Positions 42,288-53,625 are shown, counted from the stretch's first letter. The stretch: DNA of 64,000 nt from Harringtonia aguacate (GCA_014183095.1 JACCPH010000004.1:1-64000); one strand, 5' to 3'. Program-made: numbers and translations. The notes: generated from the letters alone by a model not told the origin.

Positions 42288-44118
42288 CTACTCCCACTTT
42301 GCCTTCTCCTTGGGCTGGATCCCGTACGCCTTGAGGCTGTCGACCTGCAGCGCCTTGGGCGGAGCCGTCGGGTCGGTCAGCTCGCGGCGCCGCATGCACA
42401 GCTCGTCGCTGATCATGTGGAAGACGTCGAGCAGCCCCTCCTTCTCGACCAGCTCCCAGGTGGCATAGCCGCGGGCCTTGTCCTCGTCGATAGTCTTGAG
42501 CACGGTGCGGTCGTGCTCAAAGACCATGACGCGGCCGCCCTTGTCGAAGCGCTCCCAGGGGTCGTGGCCGCGGGCGAAGCGGATCCAGGCGCTCGACATG
42601 GCGGCCGAGACCTTGCGCTGGACGGGCGGCAGGTGCTCCATGAGAAGCGACCAGACATACGTGTTGTCGAGCGAGTGGTGGGCGAGGCCGCCCCATTCGT
42701 TGTCAAAGGGCGATGGCACGTCAAAGTGGTAGTAGAAGACCTGGGGGCAGTGGCGCACAAACGACCAGTCGACGGCCGTGTAGAGGCCGTCCGTGGTGAA
42801 CTTTTCGGCCTTCCAAAAGGCGTCGTTGTGGCTGAGGTCGGCGGTGATGCCGTACAAGCCCAGCAGACGGTCGGCCTGGGCTTTGGCCACGGCCTCCTTG
42901 TCCGCCTTGTCGCTGCCGCCCTCGCAAACATACTCGGCCACAAAGTCGTGCACCGTCTTCACGAGCGCGGGCGCGTCGAGGCTGCGGAAGCTCTTGTTCC
43001 AGATCATGCACTCGTTGGCGACGTCGCCGATGATGATTCGCGGACACCACTCGGGCAGTTTAAAGTCCTCGTACTCCGAGTACAGCGGCATTTTGGTGTC
43101 GCCGATGAGCACGCGGTCGTCGCACGGGCACAGCGAGATGACGGGGATGACGCAGACGGGCACCATGGCGGCGATCAGCTTGTCCTCGTCCATGTCGATG
43201 AGCTGCTGCAGCCGCTGCCGCGGCGGCAGGTCTTCGGGGATGCCCACCTCCTTGAGCATCTTGTCGTACATGACCTGGTACTGCTCCTCGGTCATGACGC
43301 CGCACAGCGGCAGCAGCCCGGACTGGATGATGGCCGACGAGAACAGCGGCTCGCCGCGACGCAGGTGGACGTCGACGGAGACTGTTGTCAGACTGTCAGC
43401 ACACACTCTCTTTCCTTCTTTCTCACACAAACGCCCTGCACTCACCTCCTCCCGCGCTCTGCCCAAACAGACACACCCGCTTCGGGTCTCCCCCAAACGC
43501 CGTGATGTGCTTCTGCACCCAGCGGAACGCCTCCACCTGGTCCCAGAGCCCGTAGTTGCCCACGCCCGTCTCGCCAAACTCCATGTTGTACTCGCGGATC
43601 TCCTTGCTGGCCAGGAACCCAAACACGCCCAGCCGGAAGCTGATTGAGATGACAATCGTCGGCTCGTTGATCTTTTGCGAAATCTCGGCCAGCGCCCGCC
43701 CGTCGTAGATGGGCGCGCCGCCGGCCGCGTACACAAAGGCGCCGCCGTGCATAAAGATCATGACCGGGTACGCCGGCTTGCCCGCCGCTTCGGCCGGGGG
43801 CGTCGGCACCGAGATGTTGAGCGTGAGGCAGGCATCCGTCGTCGTCGTCGTGGGTGCCGGCATCCACGGCCGCTCCGGGTTGGGGATGGGGTAAAAGTCG
43901 CGCGGCGGCTGCGACGGGAAGGGCCCGACCTTGGTGCCGTCCAGCTTGTTGTCCGGCCACGCACCCGGATACGGCTGTGGACGGCGGAAGCGGCCCGGCA
44001 CCTTGGCAAACGGAATGCCCATGTACTCGCACGTCTGCCCGTCAAAGCAGAGCCCCGTCACCGTGCCCAGACTGGGCACCTCCAGGTCGACGGGCTTCCA
44101 TTCCTTGGGGTTGGCCAT
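42288..44118 (-). CDS. Type-B carboxylesterase/lipase (alpha/beta hydrolase)
   Basis: Two exons, complement(join(42288..43381,43446..44118)), 588 aa; intron 64 nt (GTGAGT, GCTGAC, AACAG). Family landmarks are GIPFAKVPGRFRRPQP, the disulphide-type DACLTLNISVP block, the oxyanion HGGAFVYAAG, ISISFRLGVFGFLAS, GNYGLWDQVEAFRWVQKHI, and the nucleophile elbow FGQSAGG with Ser at about 221. The late catalytic His is expected in the LAHHSLDNTYVW region. There is no signal peptide (MANPKEWKPVD), so an intracellular esterase acting on xenobiotic or metabolite esters is likely. The frame is open further upstream to 44616, but without coding character. The upstream region holds the motif shared with the P450. 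Confidence 0.9.
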
Positions 44119-45280
44119 GGCTAGGGCAATACAAACGACTGAACAGACAACGACAGCAAGATGATAGCAAGACGATAGCAGAATACCAAGCAATGGAACG
44201 TGTCTATGGACAGGCTTCTGGTGGCGCAGCTCAACCGGGCTAGAGATACCCCTCCCAATGAGGCAAATTCTACATATATGTAAAGAACGAGAAAAAAAAC
44301 GCGCCGAAACCGCTCCCAGCCGCCACTGGACACGGCTCACGGCTGCTTTTCCGGCTGCTTTCCGGGCACATCCTCGCTCCCACGACTTGCCGGCGGTCGA
44401 TATAACAACGAGGCCCACTTTTGCCGACGTTTCCGCATTGGGAAAGAAACATCGAGGAAACGAGCTCGCCACGCCGTGCGATAAGATAACTGACTGGTCA
44501 ATCATTCCTCGGACGCTGTTCGGCATATGCCCGCGCCGCGTCTGATACCTCAACGTGGGGGACGCCAAGCTTTCATCTAGTCTAGCTTGGTATCTCACGA
44601 CCCACGTCTTCTCCACGATATCCCTCCCCTGACGTTGCTGGCAGACATCCCACGTTGCTATGCTCTGTAGATATGGAGTGCTTCCTCAAATGCTTTACCG
44701 GGTTCAGGGGTGTCGAGCAGTCATGAATAGAATACGAAGAGGTAGACATTAAAACCAAAAAGATCAGGGGTTGCCAACAAAGTTGGGCCGCCGCAAGGCG
44801 ACGCCTTGACAATGCTCCATGACGTTCCCTGAGCCTCCGTGTATAGACACTGCCTAGTAAGATACAGCTCCCATACCCACCCTCTAGAGCGGTGGAGCCC
44901 ATCTCCGTTCCTATCACGCAGCAACAGCAGTGATAAGGGATCTGTGTCTACCCGAGTAGACGGCGTCACAGCCGTCAGGACCATACCTCGTAAACAATTT
45001 CCAATCTGGGGCAATCAGCTGGCTTTCCGTTCCCATCCCGAACATGATCCGAGCAAGGGCGTCTGGGCAGGAAGCCAGATCTCGGCAAGCATCTCTGGCA
45101 CGTCAGCATTCATTCCCGATTTTCATTACTCATGATTCTGTTCCATTCAGTTCATGTTGGATGCCAGCGTTGCCCGAATAGGCAATAGTGAAATAGACCG
45201 TAAAGCCAGGCACGTCGCCCAGCTGTCGGCACGTCCTTGCTACATAATGCGCCAATAATAGTAAAAGCGTTCTTCTGACG
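44119..45280. promoter_or_regulatory. Divergent promoter, carboxylesterase / cupin
   Basis: 1.16 kb between divergent starts, with the shared 27-bp motif at 44430-44456 (about 310 bp upstream of the esterase). No other gene-like frame is convincing. Confidence 0.45.
44430..44456 (+). promoter_or_regulatory. 27-bp motif shared with the P450 promoter
   Basis: Same motif as 33249-33275 (25/27 identical: A for T at position 8, G for C at position 17). It is on the plus strand while the esterase is on the minus strand, so its orientation relative to the gene is opposite to that at the P450. Confidence 0.55.
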
Positions 45281-45756
45281 ATGCTCTCTCTCTTCTCAAC
45301 TCGAGCCCTTTTTACCAGCGCCTCCCGAGCACGGCCCAAGATGTCTGTCCCCATCCAGCACTACCCCAACGCCCAGGCCACGTTTGAGATCCCGCACGTG
45401 GCCAACGGCAATGTGTTTCTCGGCGACATTGCAGGAGCGTATGTGGTGTCACCCTCGTGTTGGGTTGATTGAATGCTGACTTGGCACCCTCTTCCAGACC
45501 CGCCTCGGACACGGCCACGGCCCCCCTCTCCTGCGGCTTCTTCCGCATGACCAAGGGCGACTCCTTCACCGGCGCCTACCCGTACCAGGAGACGCTCTTT
45601 GTGCTCTCGGGGTCCCTCACGCTGGAGGACGGCACCGGAGTCAAGACGGTTGGCAAGCCCGGCGACGTCTACTTTTTTCCGGCAGGCAGCAAGGTCACCT
45701 TTAGCTGCGACGGCGAGAGCCTGTCATTCTACGGCGTGCAGAGAGCAAAGAAATGA
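45281..45756 (+). CDS. Cupin-domain protein (EutQ-like), possibly mitochondrial
   Basis: Two exons, join(45281..45438,45498..45756), 138 aa; intron GTATGT...TTCCAG. The cupin barrel is seen in PYQETLFVLSGSLTLEDGTG (motif 1 region, with Glu as the metal-ligand candidate) and GKPGDVYFFPAGSKVTF (motif 2). The first 20 residues (MLSLFSTRALFTSASRARPK) are basic, Ser/Ala-rich and free of acidic residues, like a mitochondrial presequence; Met21 (MSVPIQHYP) could start a cytosolic form. It resembles cupins related to ethanolamine-utilisation EutQ, but fungal members have no established reaction. Confidence 0.82.
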
Positions 45757-46298
45757 GCGGGCAAAATAAAATAGGGAACAGATTGAAAGCGAATAGAGAA
45801 AAGTCATCTGGGACATCAATAGAGAAGACAGAGTAAAGTAGTGTCCGTTTAATTGAGCAGTTTGAAATGTGTGCGATTGGGGTGGTTACGCAAGTGCAGC
45901 AGTGTAAGCTTGTCAGCAGCAGTGAAGTCGTCTCAGTGAAGCTACAGGTTTGCCAGGGGTCGACCTGCATTCCTTGGCTGCTCTTGTGCTCTCCCACTGA
46001 CGCTACATGCCTCGTTCCCTGTAATCACGCCAATGGCTGTTTAATTAATTTCCGTGCAAATAGCAGCATTGTATCTTAACTAGGATTGCAAGAATTGTCT
46101 CCTTTGAATGTACTGTCTTACCCCAGGTTTGTACTGCCGTTCCCTTTCGGTTGCATGTCTAATTAGTCAGCAAATCGCGTCTATCGCGTCACGGGACCAT
46201 CGCCATCGCCAACATCGCGGAAATTGTATGCGACGAGCTACCTCGCACAACATTGCGTCGACGCGAGCCACGCTCTTCCGGGCCTCCATCTCATCGCA
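45757..46298. other. Intergenic region
   Basis: About 0.54 kb between the cupin and the Q/N-rich gene. No gene or repeat seen. Confidence 0.4.
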
Positions 46299-47579
46299 AT
46301 GGCGACCGACATTATCGGGGCGCTCCTCGCCGAGGACGGCGACAGCCCGCAGTGCCGGTCGGCCAACGAATTCCGCAGCAGGCTTGCGCAGCTGGTGGGC
46401 AGCGAACCGGCGTCGACGACGCCGCGCGCCCAGCACGTGCTGGCGTCCTTTGACATACCCGACGACGTGGTGCTGGACATGGGCCAGTCTGCGACGGCGA
46501 TGGGCGGGCCTACCGAGGTCGGAGGTCCAGGTCCAGGCCCCTTCCCTGAGCCCGATCTCAGCAGCGGCGTCATCCGCATCCGCGACGTGGTGATGAACCA
46601 GCCCGACGACAACCCAGTGATGCAGCAGGCCGTGGCGGCCTACCTGGTGATGTGCGTGCGCTTCAGCGGCGGCAGCTCGTGGGTATCGCAGTCGGCCACG
46701 CGGTCGCCGCAGGGCTGGACCATTACGTATGCCTGCCGCAGTTCGATGGCGTGCTGGCAAAAGGCGCATCCGCGGCGGCGCGGCGTCGAGCAGAGCAGCA
46801 CGGACGACATGAGCGATCCAGCCCGGATGTGTAGGTGCCTGTGAACGGGGGATACGGTTGAATGCCATGCTGACCTGCTGGCCTCGACCTCAGCCCGTCC
46901 TGCCTTTGACTGCGGCGGCTCCGTCTCGGTTACCTTTTCGCGGTTCAGCCGCGCCGTCGTCGTCCGATACGAACACACAAACTTCCACCCGACAGTAGCC
47001 GATCTGGCCAAGCTCTTTGCGCCGCCGCGGCCGCCCTCTCCTCTCGGCCAGCCCGCCGGGGCCTCGGGCTCCGCGTCCAAGCGACAGCGAGCCAACGACG
47101 AACAAGGCGGCGAGAAGAGGACAAAGAGACGCAGGTCTACCAAAATCCCCGGCACCAAGTCATTCCTCGCAGACGTTACGGTTGGTTCGACGCAGCAGCC
47201 GACACCGCCGAGGCCGCTGGAGCCGCTGAGAGGAACGGAGATGGTCATGAATTTCGAGGGAGCAGACGGCACAGCGAATGGGCCAGTGCCAGTGCCAGTG
47301 CCAGACGGCCCCACAGGTCAGGCCAGCAGTGGAAATAGGGTGCCGACTGTGTCTGCAGAGCCGGCGGGACAGGCTGTCGATGCGGACGCGGGCAGAGATG
47401 CTCACGACAGCGCCGTGGCCCATGCTCTGCTGGGTTACCTGAACAGCGGCCAACCCAGCAACCCAGACGGTGTGGCAGTCGCGGTGGATCGAGCGGCAGA
47501 GTAAGCCCGTGCAGCTGAGTCGAGCCAGAATGGCAGCCGAGATGTGCCTGCGCAGGCACAGCCGAGCCCAGCTGCCAAT

Positions 47580-47581
47580 GT

Positions 47582-47626
<45 letters not shown>

Positions 47627-47631
47627 CCAGC
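47580..47631 (+). repeat. CAG/CAA trinucleotide run (polyglutamine)
   Basis: About fifteen Gln codons, mostly CAG, within the Q/N-rich gene. Further CAG runs lie at 49195-49258. Confidence 0.9.
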
Positions 47632-48563
47632 CTGCCGCATCGTCAGCTCCAGCATCGCAACCCACTGCGTCTACGGCAGCACCACCACCACCACCTGCCG
47701 ACGATGTCGCTGTCGCACCCACAGGGCGGGTGCTGCCGCCGTACCAGACGGTCACCGAGACCCACGTGTCGGCCTTCCGCAAGGCCACGGCCATCCGGCT
47801 GCTGACGGAGCGCAGCGTCGACCCGGCCACGCTCAGCTTCGACCAGTTCTGCACGTTTGCCAACCAGGCGCCCGTGCTGCAGCGGGAGTCGCTGGAGATG
47901 TTTGCCCACTACGGCGCCGACCGGCTGGCCATTGTGCCGGCGGGCGGCCGCGCCAACACGGGCACGCAGTCAGCAGCAGCGTCGTCTGCCACTACCACTA
48001 CGAATCTCCCAGCCACTACCTCCACGAATCCCCCAACCACTACCTCTACGAATCCCCCTCCCGTTCCACCACCTGTCCAAGCCCAGAAGCCGCCCAGCCC
48101 GGCCATGGCCACCAGCGAGGCCGGCCAACAAGCTGGCCAACAGACACGAGCCAAGACAGCTATGAACTCGGCTCGAAAGCGCCAGAGAAAGCCCGCGCCT
48201 CCACCTGCCGCGGAACCACCACTCGCTCTGCCGTCCGCCGCTGCCGCTGCCGCTGCCGCCACGCCACTGCCTGGTCTGCATGCCGTCGAGGCCAGCGCAG
48301 GCATCAGCTCGACCAGCCCTCTGAATGCGCAGCCGGCAGCCGGTTCGCCTGTCGTGCTGGAGCCCGCGTCGAGCGTTGGCGGCGGAACCCGGCGGAGGGC
48401 AGCCAAGAACCCCAGGAAGCCGTCAGCCCGACGGCCACAAACGTCTGCGAAAGGGAATGCAAACGCACTACAGGACGGCCCGCCCGCCGCAGCAGCTCCG
48501 CCAGAGGGCAGCCAAAGCCGCCAGCCGGCGTATCAGTATTACACGTCTACTGCGCAGCCACCG

Positions 48564-48565
<2 letters not shown>

Positions 48566-48614
<49 letters not shown>
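48566..48614 (+). repeat. (cagaac)n hexanucleotide run encoding (Gln-Asn)n
   Basis: About eight copies of a 6-bp unit in frame, giving an alternating Q-N tract within the same gene. Confidence 0.9.
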
Positions 48615-49549
48615 CTACCCGAGCCGCCGCAGACGGCTGCCCAGCAGAGACAGCAGATGCCCGCTGCCCAGCCGCCTGGCCAGTCTGCCTACCGCACGCC
48701 GGCTGCGCCTGCTGGTCAGCCCACCGCTGTCGCCACCGGCCGTGGCAGTCATGGCTACTCGCAGCACGGCTATGACGGGAGCAGTGGCATCGACGGCCAC
48801 AGCAACGGCAACAGTAATAGAAATGGCAGAAATGCCACCAGCCCGGCCAAACCAACCTTCAACCAGTACCTGTACCCTGGGCTGGACGGCTACGGGAGAG
48901 GCGCGAATGATGCGACTACTCAGAACGACAGCAGCGGCGGTGGTGACAGCGTGGTGTCTGCCGTGGCTGCCGCCACAACGGCCGCCCAGCGTCTGCAGAA
49001 TATGAGCAGCAGCAGCAGCCACCACGATCCATACGGCTGGTCACAGTCACAGACACAGTCGCAGTCACAGACACGGACGCAAGCGTTCAACGCGGCCACT
49101 ACGCGGGCCTATGGCACCGGCACGTCCGCCGCTGCCTTTAGCCGCCCTGCTCCGCCGCAGAACCCGCCTGGCAGTATAAGTTATGCCAGGGCGGTGCAGC
49201 AGCAGCAGCAGCAGCAACAACAACCGCAGCAACAACCGCAGCAGCAGCAGCAACAGCAGAGCCACGTCGGCCCCGGACTCGGGCTCCGCCACGGACGCGC
49301 CTACGGCCACCGCCAGAGCGACGACATTTACGAGATGCTGCGCCGCTCGCAGGGCACATAGGAGCAGTCCCTGGCGGATGTGGTGGCGCAGCTGGACGTC
49401 TATTTTGGCGACTCGCCGTGATGTCTGTCTGACGTCTGTATTGCATTCATGTATTTCTAACGACTCATGATTACGTTTGATATCCAACAGTAGTGTCCAT
49501 TAACGATCCTCGTCCATCTTTTTCTACGTGCAATATACACCCCCCCCCC

Positions 49550-51472
49550 TCACTTCTGCGTAAACTTGCTCATGGCCCGCAGACGGGCGCCGTAGTAGTA
49601 GAGCAGCCAGACGCCGATGATGCCCATGAACGAGAGGCCGCCGAGGACGGAGACGCCGCGGCCGATGCCGAGGTTGACAAAGAGGGGGCGGCCGTAGAGG
49701 ACCGAGGCAAAGGCGAAGGCGGAGCGGGAAAAGTCGTTGCCGGCAAAGAGGCTGGCGGCGTAGCGGGGGTAGCTCATGGGGATGTAGACAAAGAGGCACT
49801 GCATAATGACAAAGGCGGAGGCGCCGTAGATGGTGACGCCGATGACGGGGGCGATCCAGGGGACGCGGGGGGCGTGCTCGGCGGTCCAGGCAAAGAGGAA
49901 GAGGCCGACGACGGGGCCAAAGGAGGCGTAGAGGGCCGGGATGAGGCGGGACTCGTGGCGCATGGCAAAGTCGGCGGCGGGGCCGCCGCGCATGATGCGC
50001 GGGTAGAGGTAGAGCAGGAGGAAGCCGCAGTAGCAGGCGGAGCCGAGCAGGCAGGAGACGAGGATGCAGAGAAAGACGAGGCCGGTCTGGCCGGCGTTCA
50101 TGTGGTAGCGGTCGAGGAAGACGAGCGGGAACACCTCAAAGAAGGAATAGTAGATGCCGTAGATGATGCCGGTGTAGATGAGAACAAAGAGCACGGCCGG
50201 GTCCTTGACCGTGATCTCGACCGGCTTGATGAGGGCGTCGACCACGACGGCGGTGGCGCCGTGGGGGCGGCCGGCGGCGACAGCCTCGGCATCGCGCACC
50301 TCGGACGGCGCCTGGAAGCGGTCCGAGCCCAGCAGCCGCCGCAGCCGCTGCGCGCGCCGCAGCAAGATCGCCTCGGCCGACGTCTCCGGCAGCAGCGTCA
50401 GCATGACTAAGCAGCAAGGCGCGGCGGCCCAGAGGATCTCGAGCAGCGACCAGCGCCAGCCCTTGGCGGCGACGCTGAAGCCCGAGAGCAGCGGGCCGAG
50501 CGAGGGGCCGCAGTAGGCGGCGCCGACCCAGGCTACGAGGGCAAAGGGCAGGGCCATCTGCGAGAAGAGGTCGCCGAGCGAGGCGGCGCCGGCGGCCAGG
50601 CACGGCGACCCAAAGACGCCCTGCAAGAAGCGCAGGACCATGAGGCCGGCAAACTTGCCGCTGCTGCTGTAGACGTCGTTGCCGGCCGCGTCGTGGTGGT
50701 GGTGGTTCCCGTAGGCCAGCGCCGTCGGCAGCGACACGGCCACGTACAGCACCATGGTCACGGCATAGACCGGGTTGCGGCCGATGGCGGCGATTTCCGA
50801 GAGCGGACTGAACAGCAGCGGCCCCATGCCGTAGCCCAGCACAAACAGCGCCAGCCCCAGCGCCGCCTGCGTGTTGTCCACCCCAAACGACGCCATCACC
50901 CCCGTCTCCGACGGCGTGTAGATGGCCGACGACGTGTACACCACAAACGTGTACAGGCAGATAATGCCCGCCGTCGCCACCCGCCGCCGCACCGACCAGT
51001 TCTGCGGGTTCGCCTGGTCGTCGCTCGCGTACCAGTCGACGACGATGGTCGTCGGACCATCTTCCCCCGTCCTCACCCGCCGCGGCACCACCGGCACCGA
51101 CCGCGTCCGCTCCACCGCGTGCAGCTCGTCCACCGACCGCCGCGCCTCCGTGTACGGCAGCGTCTCCTCGCGGGACCGCGTGTGGTGCAGCGCCTGGCCC
51201 ACGTGCGTCGTCGACGGCGAAGCGTACGGGTTGTTGTCGGCGTTTGTGTCTGTGTCGCCGTCGGTGTCCCGCTTCTTCTCCTCGTCCGTCTGCCGCCCCT
51301 CGTCGTCCCCCGCCAGATCGCTGCCCTCTGGGTCGTCATCGTTGTCCAGCTGCTGCAGCCACGTGTCGGGCAGCCGGAAGCCGGGCTTCTCTTCGGGGTA
51401 CGGCAGCCACCGGTTCTTGGTCAGGAACCGGATCGTCACACCGAGGGCAGTGTCGCGGATGATGTCAGCCAT
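49550..51472 (-). CDS. MFS drug/polyamine exporter, DHA1 family
   Basis: A single exon, 640 aa from MADIIRDTALGVTIRF. The first ~160 residues are cytosolic, acidic and Asp-rich, ending in WYASDDQANPQNWSVRRR, the entry motif of fungal DHA1 exporters. Twelve helices follow, with SETGVMASFGVD, the LGYGMGPLLFSPLSE motif, RFLQGVFGSPCLAAGAASLGDLF and a C-terminal half containing SYPRYAASLFAGNDFSRS. Related yeasts' proteins (FLU1, TPO1 group) export azoles, polyamines and other toxic compounds by proton antiport at the plasma membrane. The frame is open upstream to 51565, but the Met at 51472 precedes the conserved DTALG-type N-terminus. Confidence 0.92.
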   Translation of the reverse strand: MADIIRDTALGVTIRFLTKNRWLPYPEEKPGFRLPDTWLQQLDNDDDPEGSDLAGDDEGRQTDEEKKRDTDGDTDTNADNNPYASPSTTHVGQALHHTRSREETLPYTEARRSVDELHAVERTRSVPVVPRRVRTGEDGPTTIVVDWYASDDQANPQNWSVRRRVATAGIICLYTFVVYTSSAIYTPSETGVMASFGVDNTQAALGLALFVLGYGMGPLLFSPLSEIAAIGRNPVYAVTMVLYVAVSLPTALAYGNHHHHDAAGNDVYSSSGKFAGLMVLRFLQGVFGSPCLAAGAASLGDLFSQMALPFALVAWVGAAYCGPSLGPLLSGFSVAAKGWRWSLLEILWAAAPCCLVMLTLLPETSAEAILLRRAQRLRRLLGSDRFQAPSEVRDAEAVAAGRPHGATAVVVDALIKPVEITVKDPAVLFVLIYTGIIYGIYYSFFEVFPLVFLDRYHMNAGQTGLVFLCILVSCLLGSACYCGFLLLYLYPRIMRGGPAADFAMRHESRLIPALYASFGPVVGLFLFAWTAEHAPRVPWIAPVIGVTIYGASAFVIMQCLFVYIPMSYPRYAASLFAGNDFSRSAFAFASVLYGRPLFVNLGIGRGVSVLGGLSFMGIIGVWLLYYYGARLRAMSKFTQK

Positions 51473-52591
51473 GGTGTTGTGATGGCACGTGAACGGCAAG
51501 TGGATAGATATAATTGCACAAGAATCAGAGACAAGACTGTTGAGGCTTGTTCCCTCCACCATCACTCGAAAGGCCCAGACGCCTGGCTATATACTCGTAT
51601 AATGGGTACGTTTACGGCCCAACGCACTCTGACAAAGCACTGCTCATCCAAGAGCTCCATCGTCAGATGGGCCGCTTCTTACATTTCTTACATTTCTATC
51701 CACTTGTCTCCTTCTGGCCGGGATCTGGGTGTAAGCCCATTCCCTTTTGCGTATGATTATATGATTATATGAGGTTCTGCTGAAAAACGCAGACCGCCAG
51801 GCCTGGCATGTCCATCCTTGACACGTCAAATCTGAGTAAGAAGTCAGACAGACACGTTCGAGGCAGCGTCTGGCCGCGTCGCTCGCATTCTAGATGCTTC
51901 CTAACCTCTCCTAGTATAACTCGGATGAGGAGTCAGACCGTTGCCCGGCATTGTAAGATACTCTTTTGGCCAGGGCCAAGGCCTTGTGTCCCAGGAGACT
52001 CATAAAGGCGTCCAGCCCAAGCAGAGCCTAGTGCTCGGCATTGATTTCTGATCGCCCGCTCCTGTGGTGAGTAAAACGACTACGTTAGGACCGGCCCAAA
52101 AATCGCCGTCAGCAAGCCCAGTGTGGTGGAGTGTTTTCCCTATCTTGGCGCCCTGTCAGATCTGAAAGATATGCCTCTAGTTGGGGTCTGTCCCAGTGCT
52201 CCGGCCCAGGTGTCCCGTTCCAGTATCTCTAATATCTGCACCTATCTTACATGCTCCGTCCCAGCCGGCTCCGCCGGAGCCGCTCGTCAGCTGCGGTCCG
52301 TTTTTCCATTTCGAGACATTGCTCTCCGTTTTACCACGAATACATCTGCACGTGACCATGGCCCACTGCAGGTCGAAACTCGCACACACTGTGCCTAAAC
52401 TTGAGCCTGCGACACCAGCCAGATCCCCCAAAAGCGGGGCCAGCTGAGCCCTCTTTGGCCCCTGGGAGATCGCTTTTGTTCCTGCGGCCGTTGCGTTCCC
52501 GCTGCTCCCCATTCGCCCCATTGCATAGCTAGTATCTCTTATCTGGCTTCCGACCTATTATTCTCTCCTCTCTCTCCTCTCTCCTCTTAAT
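51473..52591. promoter_or_regulatory. Divergent promoter, MFS exporter / TMEM42-like gene
   Basis: 1.1 kb between divergent genes. C/T-rich leader at 52561-52590 before the plus-strand gene. No clear operator. Confidence 0.4.
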
Positions 52592-53625
52592 ATGCTGCGC
52601 CAACGTCATCCCGGCGAGCAGGCCCCCGACGACAGCAGCAGCAGCAGCACCCACACAGCCATGCACCACCACCACCACCCGGAGTCGCCGTCGGAGCAGC
52701 GGCAGTCGCTGCTGGAAGAGGACGAGCTGGACGAGCTGGACGCGCTGCGGGAGCTGGACGAGCTGCAGGGGCTGGGGGATCGGCCGGGCGAGGCGGCGGG
52801 GACGGGGACGGGGACGGGGACGGGGACGGCCGATGCTTCCGGTTCATCCTCCCCCTCCGGCCCACCTCCCTCCTGGCTCCAGCGCAACAACTGGATCGCG
52901 CTGGCCGTGGCCAGCGGCGCCTGTGCCGCCTTCAACGGCGTGTTTGCCAAGCTGACGACAACATCGCTGACGGGCCGGCTGTCGCGGTCGCTGGCGCACG
53001 CGCTGGGGCTGGGGTCGGCCGAGGCGGTGGTCGAGGTGGCGGTGCGGGGGGTGAGCCTCCGGAACCCTTTTATCCTTTTTCCTTTCCTCTTCTTCACACT
53101 GACCGGCAGCTCTTCTTTGGCCTCAACCTCGTGTTCAACGGCGTGGTACGTCTCTCCCCCTGTTCTCCCATCGAACGCCTGCTGACAGTCTGACCCCCCC
53201 AGATGTGGACCCTCTTCACCAAGGCGCTGGCCCGCGGCCGCTCGGCCACGCAGGTCTCGGTCATGAACACGTCGACCAACTTTGTGCTGACGGCCCTGCT
53301 GGGGCTCGCCCTGTTTGCCGAGGCGCTGCCGCCGCTGTGGTGGGTGGGTGCCGCGCTGCTGGTCGCCGGCAACGTCATCATCGGCCGCAAGGACGAGGGG
53401 GACGAGGACAAGGGGGCGGGCAGCAGCGGCAGCACCCACACCACCAACAACGACGACGACGCCGCCGACAACGCCGACAACGCCGCCGACACACAACAAC
53501 CATACTCGGACGAGCACGACGCCGCCGACAACGTGCCCTTGACCGCGTCTGCCACCCCGGCCGGCCAGGCCCGGCAGAGGAAGCACGAGGACGAGGACGT
53601 GGCGGACTTGCTAGGCGTCATTTAA
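52592..53625 (+). CDS. TMEM42-like small membrane protein (EamA/DMT fold)
   Basis: Three exons, join(52592..53050,53110..53145,53203..53625), 305 aa; the middle exon is just 36 nt (LFFGLNLVFNGV) with good splice sites on both sides. Membrane core: WIALAVASGACAAFNGVFAKLTTTS, LFFGLNLVFNGVMWTLFTKAL, SVMNTSTNFVLTALLGLALF and PPLWWVGAALLVAGNVIIGRK, four helices in the style of EmrE/TMEM42 proteins of the drug/metabolite transporter superfamily. The N-terminal ~105 residues are low-complexity (His5, Glu/Leu repeats, a Gly-Thr run from ggacgg repeats). The tail is Asp/Ala/Asn-rich. Transport activity is not established for this family. Confidence 0.82.

Larger units (their letters stand above)
46299..49421 (+). 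pseudogene. Large Q/N-rich protein with a zinc-binding-like domain, reading frame interrupted twice
   Basis: Exon 1 46299-46830 (MATDIIGALLAEDGD) joins by a GTAGGT...CTCAG intron to exon 2 at 46894. N-terminal region: WTITYACRSSMACWQKAH and, after the intron, FDCGGSVSVTFSRF...VVVRYEHTNFH, a C...C...H-x3-H layout reminiscent of WRKY/GCM/FLYWCH-type zinc domains. A conserved helix-rich block (FRKATAIRLLTERSVDPATLS, FDQFCTFANQAPVLQRESLEMF) lies after a polyQ run; the rest is Q/N/P/A-rich. The frame meets TAA at 47502-47504 and TAG at 49359-49361, with coding-like EQSLADVVAQLDVYFGDSP following to TGA at 49419-49421. A 45-nt intron 47470-47514 (G-GTGTGG...GTGCAG) would bypass the TAA and give a 984-aa protein ending at the TAG. 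Possibly a DNA-binding or prion-like regulator. Listed as pseudogene with reserve. Confidence 0.55.

Noticed and set aside
42249..43505. 418-codon plus-strand frame
   Set aside because: Antisense shadow of the carboxylesterase.
47580..48614. Spaced short repeats as a CRISPR-like array
   Set aside because: These are in-frame CAG and cagaac microsatellites inside a eukaryotic coding region.
49493..50410. 305-codon plus-strand frame
   Set aside because: Antisense of the MFS exporter; Gly/Asp/Glu/Ala-rich composition with no domain.
28681..53625. Secondary-metabolite gene cluster (P450, dehydrogenase, MFS exporter, esterase, ABM protein)
   Set aside because: There is no PKS, NRPS, terpene synthase, prenyltransferase or pathway regulator, and housekeeping-type genes are interspersed.
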